64,000 nucleotides of DNA, taken from NCBI RefSeq assembly GCF_014205155.1, contig NZ_JACHMX010000001.1, forward strand, positions 1,984,001 through 2,048,000. The letters are read 5' to 3'. Positions 8,163-15,714 of the stretch are shown in pieces (position 1 is the first letter of the stretch; each line of letters opens with the position of its first letter). The position numbers and the translations under genes are program-made. Under the pieces are notes generated by a model that was not told the DNA's origin, searched no databases, and saw only the letters and a list, made by a program, of their open reading frames with translations. Source of the stretch: Amycolatopsis umgeniensis. Its GTDB lineage: Bacteria; Actinomycetota; Actinomycetes; Mycobacteriales; Pseudonocardiaceae.

Positions 8163-8819
8163 ATGGGGGGCGGCGTGCGCGTCGTGATCGCGGAGGATTC
8201 GGCCATCCTGCGGGCGGGACTGGTCGAACTGCTGAACCTTCGGGGGCACGAGGTCGTCGCGGCCGTCGCCGACGGTGACAGCCTGTGCGCGGCGGTCCGC
8301 GAACACCGGCCCGACGTGTCCATTGTGGATATCCGGATGCCGCCGACGCACACCGACGAAGGGCTGCGGGCGTCGATCGCGCTGCGCGCGGAACTGCCGG
8401 GGTGCGCGATCCTGCTCTTCTCGCAGTACGTCGAGACGCAGTACGCGACGGAACTCCTGGCCGACCGCGCGGGCGGTGTCGGCTACCTGCTGAAGGACCG
8501 CGTCGCGGAGGTGTCGGACTTCCTTGACGCGCTCGGCCGGGTCGCCGACGGCGAGACCGTGCTCGATCCGGAAGTGGTCAGCCAGCTCTTCACCGCCACC
8601 CGCAAGACGGACGCGCTCGCCGGGCTCACGCCGCGGGAACGCGAGGTGCTGGGACTGATGGCCGAGGGTCGGTCGAACTCGGCCATCGCGGCGGGACTGT
8701 TCCTTTCGGCGGGCTCGGTGGAGAAGTACGTGTCGAGCATCTTCGGGAAGCTCGCGCTTCCTCAGTCCGAAGGGGACAACCGACGGGTTCTCGCCGTGCT
8801 GCGGTATCTGGAGTCCTAG
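8163..8819 (+). CDS. LuxR/NarL-family response regulator
   Basis: A 218-residue response regulator partnered with the preceding kinase. The receiver domain shows the acidic pair in VVIAEDS, phospho-acceptor Asp56 in SIVDIRMPP and the switch lysine in YLLKDR. The C-terminal LuxR helix-turn-helix runs from GLTPREREVLGLMAEGRSN to SVEKYVSSIFGKL. Start could be ATG 8163 or the in-frame GTG 8175 (VRVVIAED). The TAG stop shares four bases with the TAG of the convergent kinase-like gene (8816-8819). Targets are unknown. Confidence 0.93.
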   Translation: MGGGVRVVIAEDSAILRAGLVELLNLRGHEVVAAVADGDSLCAAVREHRPDVSIVDIRMPPTHTDEGLRASIALRAELPGCAILLFSQYVETQYATELLADRAGGVGYLLKDRVAEVSDFLDALGRVADGETVLDPEVVSQLFTATRKTDALAGLTPREREVLGLMAEGRSNSAIAAGLFLSAGSVEKYVSSIFGKLALPQSEGDNRRVLAVLRYLES

Positions 8820-9277
8820 ACCAGGCCTTCCAGTTTCGCGACGACGTCGGCGAGGGGTTGCCGCGTGTCGATCTCGACGGTGGCCGACTCGCGCAGCAGC
8901 GGCTCGATCTCTTCGATGTCCGCGATGACGCGATCACGTTCTTCGCGAGATTTGCCGAAAGGGTTGGTGTCGCGGGTCTCGATGCGTTCGAGGATCACGT
9001 CCTGAGGCGCGCTGAGCAGGACGATGTGGTCGAACCGCGGGTAGAAATCCTGCTGGTTCCAGACGGTCCCGGCGATGAAGAGCGGCTCGCGGGTGCGTTC
9101 GTGCTCGGCGATGAGGGCGTCGATGCGGTCTTCGCGCCATTGGCGTTCCGCGTTTCCGTCTTCGGCGATCCAGCCGCCGGTGTCGGTGTCGACGGTGCGG
9201 AATCCCTTGCGCGCCAAGGCTTCGAGAGTGGTCGACTTGCCTGTGCCGGACATGCCGGTCACGAGGATCACGGTCAC
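8816..9277 (-). CDS. P-loop nucleotide kinase-like / AAA protein
   Basis: A 153-residue single-domain P-loop protein. The Walker A motif is GMSGTGKSTTLEAL at the N-terminus, with a DTDTGGW segment at the position where shikimate/gluconate kinases bind substrate and a lid with ERIETRDTNPFGKSREER. Related proteins are adenylate/shikimate kinase-like but substrates are mostly unknown. The GTG at 9277 is preceded by TAGACT (9285-9290, minus) ending seven bases away, so it is a probable leaderless transcript. It converges on the response regulator with overlapping stops. Confidence 0.82.
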   Translation of the reverse strand: MTVILVTGMSGTGKSTTLEALARKGFRTVDTDTGGWIAEDGNAERQWREDRIDALIAEHERTREPLFIAGTVWNQQDFYPRFDHIVLLSAPQDVILERIETRDTNPFGKSREERDRVIADIEEIEPLLRESATVEIDTRQPLADVVAKLEGLV

Positions 9278-9322
9278 GTCGGCGAGTCTACGGCCCGGTT
9301 CTGGCGGTTGCTCTCGGTGCGG

Positions 9323-9379
9323 GTCCGTGAAGGGCCCCTTGCCTACCCTGAAGGTAGTGAAGGAGGCCTTCACTACCTT
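9323..9379. repeat. GTGAAGG-family palindromic repeat
   Basis: Contains a GTGAAGGGCCCCTTG arm, CCTACC, and a 29-nt palindrome at 9351-9379 with 13-nt perfect arms (AAGGTAGTGAAGG) around AGG. The same CCTACC-CTGAAGGTAGTGAAGG order recurs at 34149-34170. Located just upstream of the kinase-like gene. Confidence 0.85.
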
Positions 9380-9534
9380 CGTCTGACTTGCGTGAGGACG
9401 GTGGTTGCGCGGGTCCATCCGGTCGCGGACCGGTGGCAGGCAACCCGAGTGGGGAAGATTGGGGACGTTGAACGTCCCAAATCCTTCATGCTCGACCGCT
9501 AGCCACGCCAGTGGGCAAGCAAATCAGGGGTCGC

Positions 9535-9679
9535 CAAGGGGGCCTTCACTACCTTCGTGATCGCCCCAAAGCGCCCCAGCGGCCGCGCGTGAAGGGCCCC
9601 TTCCCTCGGCTCAGCCGTTCCCCAGTACGTGAAGGCCCCCTTCCTATACCTAGGCGCAAGCAAGGGGGCCTTCATGTAC
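9535..9679. repeat. Cluster of GTGAAGG-family repeats ending in a hairpin
   Basis: Partial copies lie at 9538-9559 and 9588-9603; a full hairpin spans 9625-9679 with 18-nt arms GTACGTGAAGGCCCCCTT and its complement (17 of 18 paired) around CCTATACCTAGGCGCAAG-type spacer sequence. The full hairpin is 36 bases downstream of the GNAT stop at 9715 and probably terminates that transcript. No gene is seen in 9380-9714. Confidence 0.8.
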
Positions 9680-9714
9680 CTCCGGCACGCATCGGGGGTA
9701 GTGGTCGTCCACGC

Positions 9715-10236
9715 TCACCGCGGCTCCACCGGAATCCCGTCCGCCTCCGGCAGGCACAGCTGCACCCAAGCGACATCCCGCCAAGCGCCGTGCTTGTACC
9801 CGATCCGCTTGTAGGTCCCCACGGGCTCGAACCCCATCGCCGCGTGCAGTCCGGCGCTGGCGTCGTTCGGCAGCACCATTCCCGCGCAGAAGTTCCGGAA
9901 ACCGCGTGACGCCAGCGCATCCAGCAGTGCCCGATAGAGCGCGCGCCCGCCACCCGTCCTCCGGCGTCCGAGCTCCAGATAGATACTGACCTCGCAAGAC
10001 CAGCGATAGGAAGGGCGGCCGCTGAACGGGCCTCCGTAGGCGTAGCCGGCGACGCGGCCTTCGTCGTCTTCGAGCACGAGCCACGCGTGTGATCGCTGCG
10101 CTTTGGCGATGCGCTCGGCCATCTCGTCCGGCTTCGGGGCCTCGGTTTCGAACGAGATCGCCGTGTCGGTGACATACGGCGCGTAGATCTCCGCGCACGC
10201 CGTCGCGTCGGCTTCCGTCGCTTCCCTGATCACCAT
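9715..10236 (-). CDS. GNAT N-acetyltransferase (phosphinothricin acetyltransferase-like)
   Basis: A 173-residue acetyltransferase of the PAT/MnaT subgroup: IREATEADATACAEIYAPYV, then TAISFETEAP, the YAYGGPFSGRPSYRWSCEVSIYL core and the acetyl-CoA pyrophosphate loop RRTGGGRAL, ending GTYKRIGYKHGAWRDVAWVQ. Members N-acetylate phosphinothricin, methionine sulfoximine or related amino-acid analogues; the substrate here is not shown. The ATG at 10236 is chosen because a TACTAT box (10244-10249 minus) ends seven bases upstream, predicting a leaderless mRNA. It is divergent from the XRE-cupin gene by only 40 bases. Confidence 0.9.
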   Translation of the reverse strand: MVIREATEADATACAEIYAPYVTDTAISFETEAPKPDEMAERIAKAQRSHAWLVLEDDEGRVAGYAYGGPFSGRPSYRWSCEVSIYLELGRRRTGGGRALYRALLDALASRGFRNFCAGMVLPNDASAGLHAAMGFEPVGTYKRIGYKHGAWRDVAWVQLCLPEADGIPVEPR

Positions 10237-10243
10237 GGCGACC

Positions 10244-10269
10244 ATAGTAACCGAGAGTGCCACTATAGT
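10244..10269. promoter_or_regulatory. Face-to-face leaderless promoters with shared palindrome
   Basis: The 40-nt gap between the divergent GNAT and XRE genes holds TACTAT on the minus strand (10249-10244) and TATAGT on the plus strand (10264-10269). Each box ends exactly seven bases before its ATG (10236 and 10277). CACTATAGTG at 10261-10270 is a perfect 10-bp palindrome, and a partial match (CCATAGTA) occurs 20 bases away at the other box, making both sites candidate operators for the XRE regulator. Confidence 0.75.
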
Positions 10270-10276
10270 GAGCAGC

Positions 10277-10840
10277 ATGTCGGATCCCTTGTCCGCGTCG
10301 CTCGCCGCGACGCTCCAGTCCGCGAGACTCGATCAGAACCTCTCGGCCAACGCCCTCGCCGAGATGTCGGGCGTGTCCAGGGCGATGATCGGCAAGATCG
10401 AACGCGGCGAGGCGCAACCCACGGCCGTCCTGCTCAGCAGGCTTTCGGCCGCGCTCGGGATGACGCTGTCCGAGCTGATCGCACGCGCCGAACACGGTGA
10501 CCGGCGGCTCGTGCGCGCGGCCGATCAGCCGACTTGGACCGATCCCGAGACGGGGTACGTGCGACGCGCGGTGTCGCCGTCGCTCGGCGGGCCGCTGGAA
10601 CTGGTCGAGGTCGTGCTGCCCGCGGGCGCCGAGGTCGCTTTCCCCGCGCACACCTACGCACTGACCCACCACCAGATCTGGGTGCTCGACGGTCATCTGC
10701 GTTTCCGCGAGGGCGACGTCGAGCACGAACTCGACGCGGGTGACTGCCTGCAACTCGGCACTCCGCGGCCGTGCGCCTACGTCAACCCGACCGATGACCC
10801 GGTCCGATATTTGGTCGCTCTCGCCCGGCGGCACGCCTGA
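10277..10840 (+). CDS. XRE-family regulator with C-terminal cupin domain
   Basis: A 187-residue protein with an N-terminal helix-turn-helix (residues 10-65: SARLDQNLSANALAEMSGVS followed by RAMIGKIERGEAQPT) and a C-terminal cupin beta-barrel (about 110-185; ALTHHQIWVLDGHLRF and DAGDCLQLGTPRPCAYVN). Such regulators often control a neighbouring transporter or acetyltransferase gene and sense a small ligand in the cupin. It is divergent from the GNAT gene and followed closely by a DUF3626 gene. TATAGT ends seven bases before its ATG, so it is probably leaderless and likely autoregulated. Confidence 0.92.
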   Translation: MSDPLSASLAATLQSARLDQNLSANALAEMSGVSRAMIGKIERGEAQPTAVLLSRLSAALGMTLSELIARAEHGDRRLVRAADQPTWTDPETGYVRRAVSPSLGGPLELVEVVLPAGAEVAFPAHTYALTHHQIWVLDGHLRFREGDVEHELDAGDCLQLGTPRPCAYVNPTDDPVRYLVALARRHA

Positions 10841-10850
10841 TACTCGGGTG

Positions 10851-11660
10851 ATGAGATCCCGGGCCCTCTCCTACGTCGCGGCGAAAGCGCGCGGCGGGCA
10901 CGAGACCGGGCTGCCGGTGACACTGCACTTCCATCCCGACAGATCCACAATGGACGGACGTCCGCTGCTGGCTGCGATGGCCGAGGACGGCTTCTACCGC
11001 AACCAGTTCGAAACGGGGACGAGCAACGGCGGGTTGACCGCGCACCCCGGCGGAGATCGCTGGCGGTGGGAGAGCCGGATGTTCGGCGGCGCCTATGACG
11101 ATGCCCCACCCGCCGAACGGCCCAAATACGGGGCGCTCGACTTCCGGCGCCGCGCGGTCGGCGGCGCACCTAGGTTCGGCTCGGCCCATTTGCGGATGGC
11201 GGCGCACACCACCGCGCGGACGACGTTCTGCTATCCGGACAGCGTCCTGCGACCGGCGGATTTCGGTTACGGCACCAGGGTTTCCGCACTGATCACGTTG
11301 GCCACCCAGGACGACGTGGATCCTCTCGACGACTACATCGAGGCACACGTTCACGGCCCGGTCCGGCTGAAAACAGACGTCGAAGCCCTCGTGCTCGACC
11401 CGAGCCACAGGGGCACCGACGTCGAGAAGGCCGCACTCGGGATCGGCTGCCCCGTCGAATGGCATCCGGGATTCCGCCTGTCGACCGGAGAACTCGCACG
11501 ACACCCCGCGTACCGGGGTCCCGAATTCGTCGAACTCGGCTTGGCCTTGGCGGAAGACGGCTACCTCGATCCGCGCGTCCTCGGCGAGGCCCGCCACGTC
11601 GACCAACAGGCGCTCAAACGCGTTTGGCACTACGTCGCGCGCTTCGGAGTACTACCGTGA
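10851..11660 (+). CDS. DUF3626 family protein
   Basis: A 269-residue protein carrying the conserved DUF3626 signatures: VTLHFHPDR near the N-terminus, DGFYRNQFETGTSNGGLTA, FGGAYDD and PRFGSAHLRM, followed by TTFCYPDS. The biochemical function of the family is unknown; the several conserved His, Asp and Arg residues suggest an enzyme. It starts 10 bases after the XRE-cupin stop with no clear ribosome site; a weak GATACT box lies six bases upstream. Its stop lies within the promoter box region of the next gene. Confidence 0.85.
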   Translation: MRSRALSYVAAKARGGHETGLPVTLHFHPDRSTMDGRPLLAAMAEDGFYRNQFETGTSNGGLTAHPGGDRWRWESRMFGGAYDDAPPAERPKYGALDFRRRAVGGAPRFGSAHLRMAAHTTARTTFCYPDSVLRPADFGYGTRVSALITLATQDDVDPLDDYIEAHVHGPVRLKTDVEALVLDPSHRGTDVEKAALGIGCPVEWHPGFRLSTGELARHPAYRGPEFVELGLALAEDGYLDPRVLGEARHVDQQALKRVWHYVARFGVLP

Positions 11661-11665
11661 CGGGC

Positions 11666-12076
11666 ATGTACTCCACGGAGATCGAGGTGCGCACCGGCAG
11701 CGTGGCCGTGGTGCACGACCTGAACAAGGACGCCAGGACCTTCCTGCGCGACGCGGACGCCGAGGACGGGATCCTGCACGTCTTCGTCCCGCACGCGACG
11801 TCCGGGCTGGCGATCCTCGAAACCGGCGCCGGCAGTGACGAAGACCTGCTCAAGGCGCTCGACGATCTGCTCCCCCGCGACGGCCGGTGGCAGCATCAGC
11901 ACGGCAGTCCCGGTCACGGCCGTGACCACGTCCTTCCCGCGCTGCTGCCGCCGTACGCGACGATTCCTGTGCTCGGCGGAGAGATGACGCTGGGCACCTG
12001 GCAGTCGGTCTGCCTAGTGGACACCAACCTCGACAACCCGGTCCGGCGCGTCCGCTTCAGTCTCCTGGAGGGCTGA
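11666..12076 (+). CDS. YjbQ family protein (secondary thiamine-phosphate synthase-like)
   Basis: A 136-residue YjbQ/UPF0047 protein. It opens with MYSTEIEVRTG and contains the conserved FVPHATSGLAI, the histidine-rich HQHGSPGHGRDHVLPALL and the closing GTWQSVCLVD motif. Some family members show weak thiamine-phosphate synthase activity; the physiological role is unsettled. Two starts are possible: GTG 11657, overlapping the DUF3626 stop, and ATG 11666. I favour 11666 because TACCGT (11653-11658) ends seven bases before it. The last 63 bases overlap the 3' end of the convergent membrane gene. Confidence 0.9.
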   Translation: MYSTEIEVRTGSVAVVHDLNKDARTFLRDADAEDGILHVFVPHATSGLAILETGAGSDEDLLKALDDLLPRDGRWQHQHGSPGHGRDHVLPALLPPYATIPVLGGEMTLGTWQSVCLVDTNLDNPVRRVRFSLLEG

Positions 12077-13018
12077 CCGGCCCGGCCACAGCGCGAGCAC
12101 CAGCCCCGCCGCGAGCAATCCCGCGAGCACCCAGGCGCCGATCGTGACGTCCGGCGCGCCGGGCAAGCCCTGCAGCAGGCTCCGGAGTCCTTCCGCGGAG
12201 AACCGGAACGGCGTCCAGGACCACAGCACCGCGCGGTACGCGGGGTCCAGCAGTTCCGGAACCTGACCGGCGACGGCGGGCGCGACCAGGTACAGCGGGC
12301 CCAGGATCGCCATGGCCCGCACACCGAGCAGCCTCAGCAGGCCGGTCTGCAGGGCGGCGAACGCCGTCGAGGTCAGGAAGAGGAAGCCGAGGACGTCCCA
12401 GCCGAGCGGGAGCGAAGAGTCCCACAGCTTCAGGAATCCGGCCAGGACGCCGGTGACCAGCACACCCGCCGCGACGATCTGGGTGAAGCGCGCGGCGGCT
12501 CCCGCTTCCCTGCCGATCCGCCGTCCGGCCAGGATCAGCACGGCGCCCGCGGCCAGGCAGCCGACCCACGCCAGCGCGCTCAGCGCGAGCGGCGCGACAC
12601 GGCCCGCGGCGCTCGCAGGGTGCAGCGTCTCGACCTTCGGTGTCCCGCCGAGCGCCTGCGCGGCGCCGGTCAGCGCCTGCTGCGCGATCTGTGTCCCGGA
12701 CGGGTTCACCGCCCCGGAGACCACGACCGTCGACGGAAGTTCGAGGACGCCGTAGACCTCCTTGTCCTCCAACAGTTTCCGGCCTTCCTCCGGCGAGGTC
12801 ACCCGCCAGGAGACCTGACCTCCGCCGTGGGACGCGATCCCGTTAGCGGCCGTCTGGAGCGGTCCCGGCGGCGCGGCCACGGCGATCGGAAGGCCATCGG
12901 GCGCGACAGTGGCCTGCGCGCCGAAGGTGAGGAAGCCGAGTACGACGGCTGCCAGCGCACCGGCCAGCGCGGCGAGTAAGGCGAAGGCCCCGGCGGGGCG
13001 ACGGCTCGGGGTCGGCAT
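12014..13018 (-). CDS. Multispanning membrane protein (ABC-2/YhgE-like), function unknown
   Basis: A 334-residue membrane protein: one N-terminal helix (residues 10-32), an extracytoplasmic domain to about residue 140, then five C-terminal helices. This one-plus-five topology is typical of ABC-2 type permease and YhgE/Pip-like proteins, but no ATPase gene is adjacent. The ATG has a GGAGGA site. A pair of inverted 20-nt sequences in the divergent promoter region (13031-13102) suggests regulation by a dedicated repressor not located here. The 3' end overlaps yjbQ by 63 bases on opposite strands. Confidence 0.75.
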   Translation of the reverse strand: MPTPSRRPAGAFALLAALAGALAAVVLGFLTFGAQATVAPDGLPIAVAAPPGPLQTAANGIASHGGGQVSWRVTSPEEGRKLLEDKEVYGVLELPSTVVVSGAVNPSGTQIAQQALTGAAQALGGTPKVETLHPASAAGRVAPLALSALAWVGCLAAGAVLILAGRRIGREAGAAARFTQIVAAGVLVTGVLAGFLKLWDSSLPLGWDVLGFLFLTSTAFAALQTGLLRLLGVRAMAILGPLYLVAPAVAGQVPELLDPAYRAVLWSWTPFRFSAEGLRSLLQGLPGAPDVTIGAWVLAGLLAAGLVLALWPGRSALQETEADAPDRVVEVGVH

Positions 13019-13030
13019 GACCGTCCTCCA

Positions 13031-13102
13031 TTATTCGTCACTTGTTGAATTAGTGCCTCAAGGTAGGCCGAGGCCCCCAAGAAGTCAACAGACGTTGAAT
13101 AA
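13031..13102. promoter_or_regulatory. Pair of inverted TTATTC-N6-TGTTGANT sites
   Basis: TTATTCGTCACTTGTTGAAT at 13031-13050 (plus) and TTATTCAACGTCTGTTGACT at 13083-13102 (minus) share TTATTC-N6-TGTTGA-N-T in opposite orientation, 32 bases apart. They occupy the space between the divergent membrane-protein and HAD genes and are AT-rich against the background, as expected for operators. No cognate regulator gene is next to them. Confidence 0.55.
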
Positions 13103-13124
13103 GCTCCCCGGTAACGTCGACCGC

Positions 13125-13832
13125 GTGACTACTCCGCACCGGCTCGTGCTGTGGGACATCGACCAGACCCTCGTGGACCTGCGTGGCGTGGGCGCCTCCT
13201 GGTACACGACCGCGCTCGCCGAGGTCGCGGGCGTCGAACTGCGGGCGCTGCCGAACTTCGGCGGCCGCACCGAACGCGCCATCAGCGCCGACATCCTGAC
13301 CTCGCACGGCGTCGAGCCCACCGAGGAGAACGTGCGCAAGCTCTGGCTCGCGTTGATCGCGGTCTCCGAAAGCCACGCCCCGACGCTGTCCTCGAACGGC
13401 CGGGCGCTCCCTGGCGCCAAAGACGCGCTGAACGACTTCGCCACGCACGGCGGCATCGTCCAGACGCTGGTCACCGGCAACCTGCCGGAGATCTCCGTCC
13501 ACAAGCTGACCGCGTTCGACCTGCACGAGCACGTGGACTTCGAGATCGGCGGCTACGGCTCGCTTTCGGCACACCGGCCCGATCTGGTCCCCGCCGCCGT
13601 CGGCCACGCTTCGGCCAAGCACGGCACCGAGTTCGCGCCCACGTCGGTCGTCGTCATCGGCGACACCCCGGACGACGTACGGGCCGCGCTCGACAACGGC
13701 GCCGTCGCGGTGGCCGTGGCGACAGGGCAGTTCAGCGCGGAGGAACTGGCCGACGCGGGTGCGCACACCGTCCTCGGCGACCTCTCCGACCTGGCAGCGG
13801 TGCGCGCGGCCGTGCTCGGGAGCGCCAACTAA
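13125..13832 (+). CDS. HAD-superfamily hydrolase (phosphoglycolate phosphatase-like)
   Basis: A 235-residue haloacid dehalogenase-fold hydrolase with alpha-helical C1 cap. Motif I is LWDIDQTLVD (nucleophile and acid/base aspartates), motif II LVTGNLPE and motif IV VIGDTPDDVRAA. Members dephosphorylate small phosphate esters; the substrate is not evident. The GTG at 13125 is chosen because TAACGT (13112-13117) ends seven bases upstream, predicting a leaderless mRNA; the open frame extends upstream without conservation. Its TAA stop forms part of the TAAGCT box used by the next gene. Confidence 0.9.
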   Translation: MTTPHRLVLWDIDQTLVDLRGVGASWYTTALAEVAGVELRALPNFGGRTERAISADILTSHGVEPTEENVRKLWLALIAVSESHAPTLSSNGRALPGAKDALNDFATHGGIVQTLVTGNLPEISVHKLTAFDLHEHVDFEIGGYGSLSAHRPDLVPAAVGHASAKHGTEFAPTSVVVIGDTPDDVRAALDNGAVAVAVATGQFSAEELADAGAHTVLGDLSDLAAVRAAVLGSAN

Positions 13833-13841
13833 GCTCGCCCC

Positions 13842-14780
13842 ATGGCATACCCAGGCGGCAACGGCTGGCCGGAGCAACCGCAGCAGCCCTACCAACAGCA
13901 ACCCCCGCCGCAGGGGTATCCGCCACAGAACCCGCCTCAGTACGCCCAGTACCCGCAGGATCCCCAGCAGCAGTACCAGGGGTACCAGCAGTTCCCGCAG
14001 CAGACGTACCAGGGTTTCGCGCCGGAACCGCCGAAGAAGGGCAAAACGGGCCTGTGGATCGGACTCGGCGCGCTCGTCCTGGTCATCGCCGTCGGTGCCA
14101 CGCTCTTCTTCGTCCTGCGTGACGGCGAAGACCCCCAGCCGCAGGCCGCTCCGCCGCCGTCATCCGCGCCGGCACCGCCGTCGTCCTCGGCGTCGAAACC
14201 GCCGCCCACGAGCAGCGGGGCACCGAAAGACAACAAAGTCCCCTCGACGACACCCGGCTGGCAGGGGATCCTGTCAGCCAAGGACAAAGTCGCCTACGAC
14301 CTGCCCCCGTCCGGCTGGGAGACCAAGCCCGGGCAGATCGTCGGCTACAACGAGGGCGAGTTCAAGATGGTCATCCACGAGGCGTCGACGTACAAACTCG
14401 GCGCCTGCCCGGATGCCCGGGGCTCGAACCGCGGTGTCGTCGGCTTCGCCACCGCGGACCGGATCCCGGTCGAAAACGCCGCCAGGGGCGCTGTCCGGCT
14501 CTGGATCCAGTCCGCCACCGGCAAGGCCGACGTCCCGCTGCCCGACATCAACCAGGTCCCGATCGCGAGCGGCGCGATCCAGGCGGTCAGTTCGACGGGG
14601 ACGTTCACCCCGCTCGAGACCGAGGACTGCCGGGCGCCGACCGTGAAGATCACCTCGGCCGCGTTCAAATCCGGTGACCAGACCATCTGCTTCGTCATGG
14701 CCCTCGACCAGGGCACACCCGACGCGCTGCCCGAGGCGGAAGCCCAGAAGATCCTCGCGAGTTTGAGGCCGCAGCAATGA
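13842..14780 (+). CDS. Membrane-anchored protein with P/Q/Y-rich cytoplasmic tail, paralogue 1
   Basis: A 312-residue protein. Residues 1-62 are a low-complexity cytoplasmic tail rich in Pro, Gln and Tyr; one transmembrane helix follows (about 69-91, GLWIGLGALVLVIAVGATLFFVL), then a Pro/Ser-rich spacer and an extracytoplasmic domain from about residue 135. That domain begins PGWQGILSAKDKVAYDLPPSGW and is shared with the proteins at 14777 and 17841. TAAGCT (13830-13835) ends six bases before the ATG. The following paralogue overlaps by four bases. Family not recognised; a cell-envelope role is an inference. Confidence 0.85.
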   Translation: MAYPGGNGWPEQPQQPYQQQPPPQGYPPQNPPQYAQYPQDPQQQYQGYQQFPQQTYQGFAPEPPKKGKTGLWIGLGALVLVIAVGATLFFVLRDGEDPQPQAAPPPSSAPAPPSSSASKPPPTSSGAPKDNKVPSTTPGWQGILSAKDKVAYDLPPSGWETKPGQIVGYNEGEFKMVIHEASTYKLGACPDARGSNRGVVGFATADRIPVENAARGAVRLWIQSATGKADVPLPDINQVPIASGAIQAVSSTGTFTPLETEDCRAPTVKITSAAFKSGDQTICFVMALDQGTPDALPEAEAQKILASLRPQQ

Positions 14781-15643
14781 CCGGCCCCGGTGGGCGCCCC
14801 GACGAACCGCGACTGTGGTTCGTCGATCCGCTCACCGGGAAGCCACTCGAAGACGAAACCGAACAGACCGGGCCGCCACCGGTGGTTCGGGACACCGTTC
14901 CGAGGCGCCGCCGCGTCCGGCTCCTGCCGTCGCTGGGTGTCCTCGGACTGGTCGTCGTCCTCGCCGTCGGCACGCTGGCCACGTATCAGGCCAGGACCGC
15001 GGCCCCGCCGCCGTCCGCGCAGGACCTCGTCCTGCCCGATCCGGTGATGCCCACCCGGATCGAACCCGTGATCGCGGGCTGGCAACCCGTCCTGTCCGAC
15101 GACCACCCGCTCGTTTTCGACGTCCCGCCGGACTGGAAGCTCGAAGAGCCCGACGTCGCCGTCGGTTACGAGACGCCGGCCGGGGACCTCCTCACGCTGC
15201 AGGGCGTCGCCCGGTACCGCCGCGACTCCTGTTCCGGCTCCGAACTCTCGGCACACGCGATGGCGGGGTTCACCACCATCGACGAGGGCGAGGTCGGCGG
15301 CATCACCCAGGCGGCGGAGGAGACCACCCTGCGGTGGGCCGAGGCCGCGTACGGCTCCATGAGCGGCGGACAGGCCCCGAAGACCGAAATCGGCACGGCC
15401 GGGCCGGTGACCGTCCTCGAAAGCGGCACGATCGCCACCTCCGTGACCACCACCGTCGTCCCCACCGCGGACGGACCGTGCTCGGCACCGTCGGTCGCGA
15501 TCACCGCGATCGCCCTTCCCCTGCGCGCGCTGCCCGGATCCGGCCGCTACCACGTCCTCCTGGTGCTGGCGGACCAGGAGATCCCCGATGCGATAGCCAG
15601 GGACATCGTCCTCAAGATGGGTGAGAGCATCCGTCGCGAGTAG
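14777..15643 (+). CDS. Membrane-anchored protein, paralogue 2
   Basis: A 288-residue single-pass protein: cytoplasmic residues 1-47, a transmembrane helix around 52-73 (LLPSLGVLGLVVVLAVGTLA), then an extracytoplasmic domain starting AGWQPVLSDDHPLVFDVPPDW. The domain matches that of the preceding and 17841 proteins in the GWQ and FDVPPxW/YDxPPxxW positions, in a mid-domain VGYE/VGYN and in paired cysteines. The ATG overlaps the upstream stop (ATGA). It lacks the long P/Q tail of paralogue 1. Function unknown; probably works with its neighbour at the membrane. Confidence 0.82.
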   Translation: MTGPGGRPDEPRLWFVDPLTGKPLEDETEQTGPPPVVRDTVPRRRRVRLLPSLGVLGLVVVLAVGTLATYQARTAAPPPSAQDLVLPDPVMPTRIEPVIAGWQPVLSDDHPLVFDVPPDWKLEEPDVAVGYETPAGDLLTLQGVARYRRDSCSGSELSAHAMAGFTTIDEGEVGGITQAAEETTLRWAEAAYGSMSGGQAPKTEIGTAGPVTVLESGTIATSVTTTVVPTADGPCSAPSVAITAIALPLRALPGSGRYHVLLVLADQEIPDAIARDIVLKMGESIRRE

Positions 15644-15714
15644 CACTCCCCTAAGGGAAATATGGGTCCCGTGCCGGATGTGTCCGACCGGCTCCCGCAC
15701 CTACCTTGATTTCC

